Shown: positions 58,201 through 64,000 of the stretch, one piece after another
Layout of the letters: every line of letters begins with the position of its first letter
Position numbering within the stretch: the stretch's first letter is position 1
Program-made: the position numbers and the translations under genes
Assembly: GCA_019188255.1 (NCBI GenBank)
Contig: JAETXT010000005.1
Coordinates: 2,914,001-2,978,000, forward strand
From: Verticillium longisporum
Lineage: Eukaryota > Ascomycota > Sordariomycetes > Glomerellales > Plectosphaerellaceae
Direction of reading: 5' to 3'
Length of the DNA stretch: 64,000 nucleotides
Notes under the pieces: model-generated
Databases searched by the model: none
What the model saw: only the letters and a program-made list of their open reading frames with translations
What the model was told of the DNA's origin: nothing

Positions 58201-58698
58201 GCGGCCACCGTCACCGGAGCCAGACCCAGATCCATCACCCGAAGAGCCAGAGGAGCCGCCTGCCGCGCTGCCGGCCTTGCCATCTGCGGCACCCTCGCTC
58301 TTAGCGGCGGCATCAGCGGCGGATCCTGATGCTGGTCCCTTTGATGCCTCGGCCAGCTCGTCTTCCAGGTCGCGTTGGTTCTCTAGATTGGCCTTCTTCT
58401 CGTCTTCGGACAGGGACTCGACGGAGCGGTCGAAGAAGCCTTGGTCTTTGTCCTTGTCTTCTTTGAGGGCGCGTGATGATGTGGAAAAGGCGGCGAGGGT
58501 GTGTGGTCGGGCATTAGAGGAGCATGAGGTGGGCACTCGTCGGCTCTGGGTGACGACGGCAGGGGCGGCGGCGGCGGCAGAGGATTGCCACGCGGGATTT
58601 GTGGTCCATAACCTTCGGGCAGGTTGTGTTCGCAGCCGTCTCGCGGCGTTCTGAGGAACGAGGCTAAGGCGCCTCGGCAGGGTCGTCCGAAGCACCAT
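55290..58698 (-). CDS. pim1: Mitochondrial LON protease, apparent -1 frameshift
   Basis: Exons 58698-55502 and 55430-55290, intron 71 bp (GTGCGT donor). Residues 1-75 form an Arg-rich mitochondrial presequence, followed by a Ser/Gly-rich spacer. The LON N-domain runs about 180-500, then a coiled coil ([20 protein letters not shown]), the AAA+ module with Walker [14 protein letters not shown] near 620 and Walker [12 protein letters not shown], and the protease domain with catalytic Ser in [12 protein letters not shown] and Lys in [12 protein letters not shown]. At DYVGP the frame changes on a C4 run (G4 at 56019-56022 on +); five C would give [16 protein letters not shown]. With that base the exons total 3339 nt, 1112 residues, normal for Pim1. 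It degrades misfolded matrix proteins with the help of Mdj1. Losing the protease domain should be deleterious, so an assembly error is likely. Confidence 0.94.
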
Positions 58699-59617
58699 GG
58701 TGACTGTGCAGCCTCGGACGTGGAGAAGTCGGGAGGGTGGGATGAGGAATGCGCGTCGGGATGTGCGTCTGTGGGGGATGGAATAGTAGGGGAGGAGGCG
58801 GAATAGTGTACAATTGACGTGATGATGTCTACGTTTCTGGGTAGACCGTGCCTGGTGCTCGGTAGAAGCTCGTCGCTCTTCGCGGAGCTTTATTAATCAT
58901 GCCGCCAAAGTGGATGATGCGCATCCCCCAAAATTTGACGACACTGGCAGTCTGGCTGGGTGAACCTCGGATGAAGGGGGTGAGCTAGCCGCGCCAGGTT
59001 AGCGGAGGGTGGCATGAGGCTGCCATGCGTACGTACCTTCTTCCTCTGATCGAGAGCGACCTTGCCGAAGGAGCCTCGCAAGGTGCCATATGCTCGGCTG
59101 CAACAATTGAGCAGTATTGTCTTTGTCCATTGCATCATGCCCTATTGACTTGTTAGACTCACATGCACTCTCCTCCTCCCTTCCCTTCGGAAGTTTGAGT
59201 CGCATGCGAGCGAGTACCGACACTGTAGGGATTCCAGCGGACGCTGTGCCAATGTGCGTCTGCGGGGAAGAGAGCAGCGACCCCCCACTCCAGGACTGCA
59301 GGTGCACCTCACACGCGCAGATGCCGTGGCTTAGAGCAGGTCAGAGCACGTTTGAAGGGTCCGAGTGACAATGACGGTACATTCGTCCATCCATACATGC
59401 CGACCACCTTTCTGAGCACCACCTTTCTGAGCACTCGAGCAGACTTCATCAGAGTACGACCTAGCGTTATCCCCTCTTTCATCTCTCGACCAGCCTCCTC
59501 TCACTACCAGGCTGTCTCCTGACTCTATTCACGGTTCACTTGGATACCCCTCCTCCTTATCCCCCTCTTTATCCTCTTCCTCGGAAGTCGCCTCCGCCCG
59601 CCGCCGATATCCTCATC
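58699..59617. other. Divergent promoter region between LON and small charged protein
   Basis: About 920 bp upstream of both genes. CT-rich pyrimidine tracts precede the + strand gene (59460-59590), typical of fungal leaders. No other gene supported. Confidence 0.55.
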
Positions 59618-60115
59618 ATGCGCTCCTCCGCTGTGTCTTCCGGCCTCTCCAAGCTTACCCTCGACAACAACAAGTCAAAGCCCAAAGCAAAGCAGCCCGT
59701 GGCCGACTCGTGGGAGGACGAAGACTCGGCCTCCGACTCGGAAGCACCAGCACCCCCTGCCGTCAACTCGGGCGCCCAGGCTCCGCCCCCGACGCCCATC
59801 TCGCCAACGCACCAGTCTTCCGGCACCACGCGCCAATGGGCCTCCATGAGCACCGATGCCGGCTTCGGCCCCGGCCCGCGCTCCCCGCTGTCTCCCGACG
59901 CCGAACGCCGTCGGCCCGAGAAGACGGACGCTGTGGCGCGGAGACTCATTGCCGGTGCGCTGGACGGCAAGCCGCCCAAGATGTCCGCTGAGCGGCGGGC
60001 GTACGAGAAGAGCGTCAGGGAGCAGGAGCGCAAGAGGCGCGACGCTGAGAAGGAGCGAGAGAAGAGAGCGCAGGAGGACGCTGAGCGGGCCAAGGCCGCC
60101 GTGTGGGAGGACTAA
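59618..60115 (+). CDS. Small charged fungal protein of unknown function
   Basis: Single exon, 165 residues, start chosen at MRSSAVSSGLSKLTLDN rather than the upstream in-frame ATG at 59540, whose first 26 residues are Pro-rich and look like translated leader. The N-terminal half is Ser/Pro/acidic (SWEDEDSASDSE). The centre carries RRLIAGALDGKPPKMSAERR and the C-terminal third is a single highly charged helix or coiled coil (YEKSVREQERKRRDAEKERE) ending AKAAVWED. No enzyme motif. The two WED patches (one near each end) could be short binding motifs; that is speculative. Probably nuclear or cytosolic. Confidence 0.72.
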   Translation: MRSSAVSSGLSKLTLDNNKSKPKAKQPVADSWEDEDSASDSEAPAPPAVNSGAQAPPPTPISPTHQSSGTTRQWASMSTDAGFGPGPRSPLSPDAERRRPEKTDAVARRLIAGALDGKPPKMSAERRAYEKSVREQERKRRDAEKEREKRAQEDAERAKAAVWED

Positions 60116-60334
60116 CTAGAAGAAGGCCGCTGCGAGCCAGTGTTTCGATGCATTACGATCATGGTCTATTTTTGGGGGGGGGGATGTAGCTAGATCAACT
60201 GACGATACTTGCTTGGCCCTCGCTGAAGGGTGTGCAGCCACGATTGAAGAGGTTCTCCAGATTATCACAGTTCCAGGCAAAGAAAAACAAAATCGTGCTG
60301 CCAGCCAGCCCACGCTGGATTTTAGCTGAGCCCC

Positions 60335-61191
60335 TCAGCGACCGGCTGCTTGCCTCTGCAGTACGTCCTTGATGATCGGCCTCTCAGTGACCCGCCGGTG
60401 CCATGCCACAAAGTTGGGATACTTCTTCTCCACCTTCTCATCCCAATCTGGCTTGAGAATCACGTTCTCGGCCGCGGCGTTCCAGTTGACAAAGGCAATG
60501 TCGGCGTACGTGCTGCCCTCGTCAGCATGATGTTCATTTGTAAAGCGGCCTCGCTAGCACGATCGCAAGAAGACGTTGAGGCCAAAACTCACCACTTGTT
60601 GCCGACAAGATACTCCTTTCCCTCCAGTAGCTTGTCGAGCACCGAGAGAACGCGCACCGTCTGCTCGACGTACCGCTCCTTGGCCGAGGGAAGGTCCTCG
60701 GGATGGTACTTGGCGAACCAGACAGCCTGGCCAAAGTAGGGACCCTGGCCCGAGCCCTGGAAATGGAGGAACTGGCGAAGGTGGTGCTTCTCGGGGAAGC
60801 TCGAGATGCTGAGCTTTTCCTCCTTGTCGTACGTTTCCATGAGCTACTCGATGAGGGCACCAGACTCCCAGAGCGTGATGTTTGTGTTGGGGTCGACAAT
60901 GGTGGGCACACGGCCGTTCGGATTAAGGAGGGTATAGGGCTCCTGCTTGACGACGGAGAAGTCGACGTTTTCCTGTGACCGCGTCAGAAGGTTGCTCATC
61001 ATGTGGACGGTTTAGACACAGACGGCGGGGGGCGCTGACCGTCTCGTAGGGGACGCCGAGTTCCTCCAGGATCATGGCGACCTTACAGGGATTGGGTCCG
61101 GCTACGAGGCAGGTCAGCAATGATTGCTACCATGAAGTGTCCTATGTTCCTACCATGTCCATAAAGCGTAATAGGCTTGAGTGAAGACATG
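60335..61191 (-). CDS. Glutathione S-transferase (Ure2-like), with an in-frame TAG
   Basis: Four exons: 61191-61155, 61101-61040, 60972-60593, 60512-60335; total 657 nt. Introns are 53, 67 and 80 bp. The thioredoxin-like N domain starts MSSLKPITLYGHAGPNPCKV; glutathione-site residues lie in NPNGRVPTIVDPN and ESGALIE. The C-terminal all-helical domain includes FLHFQGSGQGPYFGQAVWFA and NKCTYADIAFVNWN, the pattern of fungal Ure2p-like and beta-etherase-like GSTs. After ESGALIE the codon is TAG (60846-60844) followed in frame by LMETYDKEEKLS; the family usually has Tyr here, so TAC to TAG is the simplest change. Would conjugate glutathione to electrophiles in the cytosol. Either a nonsense mutation or a base-call error. 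Confidence 0.86.
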
Positions 61192-62116
61192 TTTGATGTC
61201 GAAGTGATGTGTTGTAGCTGAGTTGGAGATCGGCAGATGTTAGATTCTCAGTGTGTAAGATGAATGCTTGGTGAGGCTGAGGGGAATGAGACTGCAGTCA
61301 TAGGGGCGAGTCAACCAGCAACTTTATAGGTTTCCCCTCTTCGATATTGCAGGCATGGTGAACAACCGCTGAGAAAATGCAGTGTCGGTTAAGCAGTACA
61401 GACCGCTCAACAGCAACTGTAGGTCTGCGTTGCAACACCATCCATGTTACTCGGCTTGCACCATGATTGGTTCTTGCGCCGCTGGATGTCGGCAACCTCC
61501 CGCAGACACACCCCAGACGATGACGCCCTGAAGCCTGGAGACCCGCTTTAGATGTCCACGGGTGTCATTTCTTACAAATGCTGTCGAGATCAATGGCACT
61601 CTTAACCCCGTTGAAACATCGCGCGCGGTCTACATGCGTCAGCCGATGCCAGGTCGCAGCCATATGGCGGCCAAACAGTCGCTGCCGCCAATGGTATCAG
61701 AGCTTTTGTCGTTGCATATTTCCTTTGCCATCCCACTTAACCAACTGCGCCGACGGCTTGCCTTTTCACGGCTCCCGATAGCCGTAGAGTATCAGCCTCA
61801 AAGGGGCACAGAATCGAAAGGCTACAATCATTGGCCAAACAAAGCTGCGAAACGTGTGCCTGTGTAAGTATGTGTGTGGCCCTCGCGTTCTTCGGTACTT
61901 TTGTGCTGAAAAGGGGGAGGGGGCTGGTTGGTTGAGAATATTGGTGAGCGAAGTGAGACCACAGCTTGCTCATCTGCATTTCTAATACTGGCAATACAAC
62001 CTCCTGCCAGATAGTGAATGTTTTGCAACAACGTATCACAATGACAGTGTGTGGAAGGGACGCAATGTGGGCACAAAAATGGCCCAAACCATTGAGAGAA
62101 TGAAACTAATACAAGT
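61192..62116. other. Gap between GST and tRNA, no gene seen
   Basis: About 920 bp. Short frames on both strands lack features. Presumed GST promoter at the left end. Confidence 0.5.
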
Positions 62117-62122
62117 AAAAAA
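62117..62122 (-). terminator. RNA polymerase III terminator of tRNA-Arg
   Basis: Six A on the + strand, i.e. T6 on the - strand, four bases after the tRNA 3' end. Confidence 0.8.
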
Positions 62123-62126
62123 GTAG

Positions 62127-62210
62127 ACTCCACGGCGAGGCTCGAACTCGCAACCTTATGATATCTCTATGAGTAGAAGTCATACGCGCTACCATTGCGC
62201 CACGCGGAGC
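62127..62210 (-). tRNA. tRNA-Arg (anticodon UCU) with 11-nt intron
   Basis: 84 nt. The acceptor stem is GCTCCGC with GTGGAGT (two G-U pairs). D arm GCGC-AATGGTA-GCGC. Anticodon stem TATGA with TCATA and loop CTTCTA, giving anticodon TCT at 34-36, read AGA. An 11-nt intron sits after position 37, the canonical site. Variable region AGGTT, T arm GCGAG-TTCGAGC-CTCGC. CCA is not encoded, as expected in a eukaryote. Confidence 0.93.
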
Positions 62211-64000
62211 AGGTCTGAGGTGGGATTTCAGACCCCGGGCTTTGCATTATATACCGCAAGCTGCGATGATCTGGACTACCGTCCCCCTTCCGGAAGTCAA
62301 GCTTGTGTCATGATTGAGTGGCCTGTGCATCAAACCATGGGTGCGGCATACCGAGCTCGCTATAGGCCAGGTATAAGTCACCGACCGCAACTTCGGAGTC
62401 GGGTATTTGTGGCGCCCCTTGACAATTATGGCGGAACTCTGTCCTTCCGTGCTGCCCGTTGGTCATCGTCTCCAACATTTAGTGCATTTCAAGCCATGTT
62501 ATTCTGGTCCCAACAATCAAGCGCCCTTTCCCTAGTTTGTGAACATCTATCGGTCGCAGGTCCACCTTGTTCTTCGAGTTTAGCCTGCTGCAATTGTACC
62601 GACTGCTCTGGTCGGCCTGCAGATATTACTTAGGATCCTGAGGAGAGTTCAATTTGTGTTGATGTTCAGTGCATACCATGAAAAAGCTCTTGATATCTTG
62701 ATTCCTTTCCGACTCTTGTCTGGGATGGTCAATTGTGCTTGCACTATACCGCCTGCCGCAAGAACGCTTCGTTCTCGCCGTGTCGATCGTGCATCGCTCG
62801 ACATGACATATCTGGGCAACCAGTGGTAATGTGAACCGCAAGAATGCAGTTCAAATGTGATGTTAGTCAGCCCGGCGTGGCTGCGCCCGAAATGAAGCAA
62901 CATGAAACACGACAGAGCCAGCCAGGTTTGGGTGCGCCATCCAGATGTGTTCGAATGGCGCAAGGTGTCCGACTTGCATGCGTGCGTGAAGAGTCAGGGT
63001 GCATCGGCATGAATTTCTCGTTCAGGAAGTTGCGAGGTCCAAGAGCAGGGGTATCGTGGAAAAGAGACGCCCGAAATCCATTGACCCTTATCTGTGCGCC
63101 CATATTCACATGCGAGGTGCAAATGGAGAGTGCGAACTCGAGTCCCACATCATTCGTCGTCCAGTAAAGCATCATCGTCGTGCGAGAGCCTGACAGCGAT
63201 GCCTCGATGACCCCGTCAGTTGGGCTTCGTATAGGACGACAACGGAGCCACGTGCAGTCCCTGTAGGCACTCGTTTGTTCCACCGGCAGTCCCATCATGA
63301 ACCGCCAATGAGATTTCTCACGCGCGCCGTGTATCAAGTCAGTAGAAGACTTGGCAGTGGGCATACGAGCACGGACTCTAGAGCACCTCGGTGCGACTAG
63401 AGAATGCCACTTTGGCTTTTGAGTGGAGATAAGCCTTCCGGCGGAAGGCAGGGAAATTCCAGGAAACGCTGGTTATAATCAATGCCGGGGCTTGGTGCAG
63501 GGTTTTTGCGAACGAAGTTCTGCGAGGTTAATCATATGGTCGCTTGTTGGTGTGTTGCTGAAGTCGTGCGAGATCAACGAGCTGAGCACTCCACGATTTC
63601 AAATGCAATGTTGCTGCTATCAAAGCCCTTCGGCTGCGGGGTGCCTCTGTACGATCTCGGAACTGACGTGCAACTCAGCTATCCCTTCGCCTTCCTGAAC
63701 CTCCCATGTCTCGAGCGGCTGTAGGGCCGATTGATGGTCCCAGCACCAGCAGACATTCGCCAGGGCGTCTTAAGGGAACATGACGCCGAACCACCGAGGA
63801 GAGGCTGGCGCCTCAGATGTGTAATAAAGTGCAGTGGCGGCTGCGATGGATGCAGGGCGGAAGAGGGAGGAGGGGGGAAAAGCAAACTGTATCCGTTGTG
63901 ACACCAACCAGTGCAGGGAGGTTGCCCAAACTTCACGTCCACCAGAGGCATGATGCCTCCTGCCAAGCCTCAATAGGACTAGCTCAGCGACGGTTCTAAC
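62211..64000. other. Window end, no gene seen
   Basis: 1.8 kb with frames up to 165 codons (62867-63364 -) but no recognisable domain, intron chain or RNA. May be promoter sequence of a gene beyond the window. Confidence 0.45.

Overview
The window is nuclear DNA of a filamentous ascomycete, most likely a Sordariomycete and probably Hypocreales. The evidence is: short 49-80 bp GT-AG introns with CTAAC/CTGAC-like branch sites, GC-rich coding exons, Zn2Cys6 and fungal_trans regulators, a mitochondrial MDJ1 and PIM1/LON, an OLE1-type desaturase with a C-terminal cytochrome b5, a tRNA-Arg with an 11-nt intron, and intergenic CCTA/TAGG tracts of the TACCTAGGTA type. The placement is inferred from gene style, not from a search.

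Layout: 1-1865 (-) is a GH16 glucanase with a WSC domain, cut by the window edge. 2489-3796 (-) is PEX12. 5480-6060 (+) is a hotdog thioesterase. 6288-8240 (-) is an F-box protein. 8844-12082 (-) is a C2H2 plus fungal_trans regulator. 12.1-18.8 kb is a 6.7-kb gene-poor stretch. 18819-19424 (+) is a SAP30-like Sin3-binding protein. 20354-22138 (+) is MDJ1. 22945-26142 (-) is BRO1. 28.2-35.1 kb (+) holds a regulator with two tandem zinc clusters, a broken sulfatase and a sugar transporter, which look like a sulfate-ester utilisation locus. 35718-39602 (+) is an NLR-like locus: a lipase-like alpha/beta hydrolase joined to an NB-ARC NTPase, followed by a predicted membrane protein. 41010-42486 (-) is the delta-9 desaturase. 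44154-45037 (-) is a short OMP decarboxylase. 47402-50687 (-) is an atypical kinase with a long disordered tail. 55290-58698 (-) is LON. 59618-60115 (+) is a small charged protein. 60335-61191 (-) is a glutathione S-transferase. 62127-62210 (-) is tRNA-Arg(UCU).

Most genes are housekeeping: peroxisome import, mitochondrial protein quality control, endosomal sorting, lipid desaturation and chromatin. The accessory part is 28-40 kb, where the TF-sulfatase-transporter trio abuts the NLR-like locus.

Many otherwise good genes are interrupted. Six lose one base (thioesterase, C2H2 regulator, BRO1, transporter, kinase, LON), five of them in mononucleotide runs and the sixth beside a GG/GGGGG tract. 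In each of the six, adding one base makes the total exon length a multiple of three. BRO1, sulfatase and GST carry in-frame stops, OMP decarboxylase has one extra base, and the sulfatase also has a roughly 66-bp inversion near its 3' end. The single-base losses look like assembly errors. The stops and the inversion are harder to dismiss.
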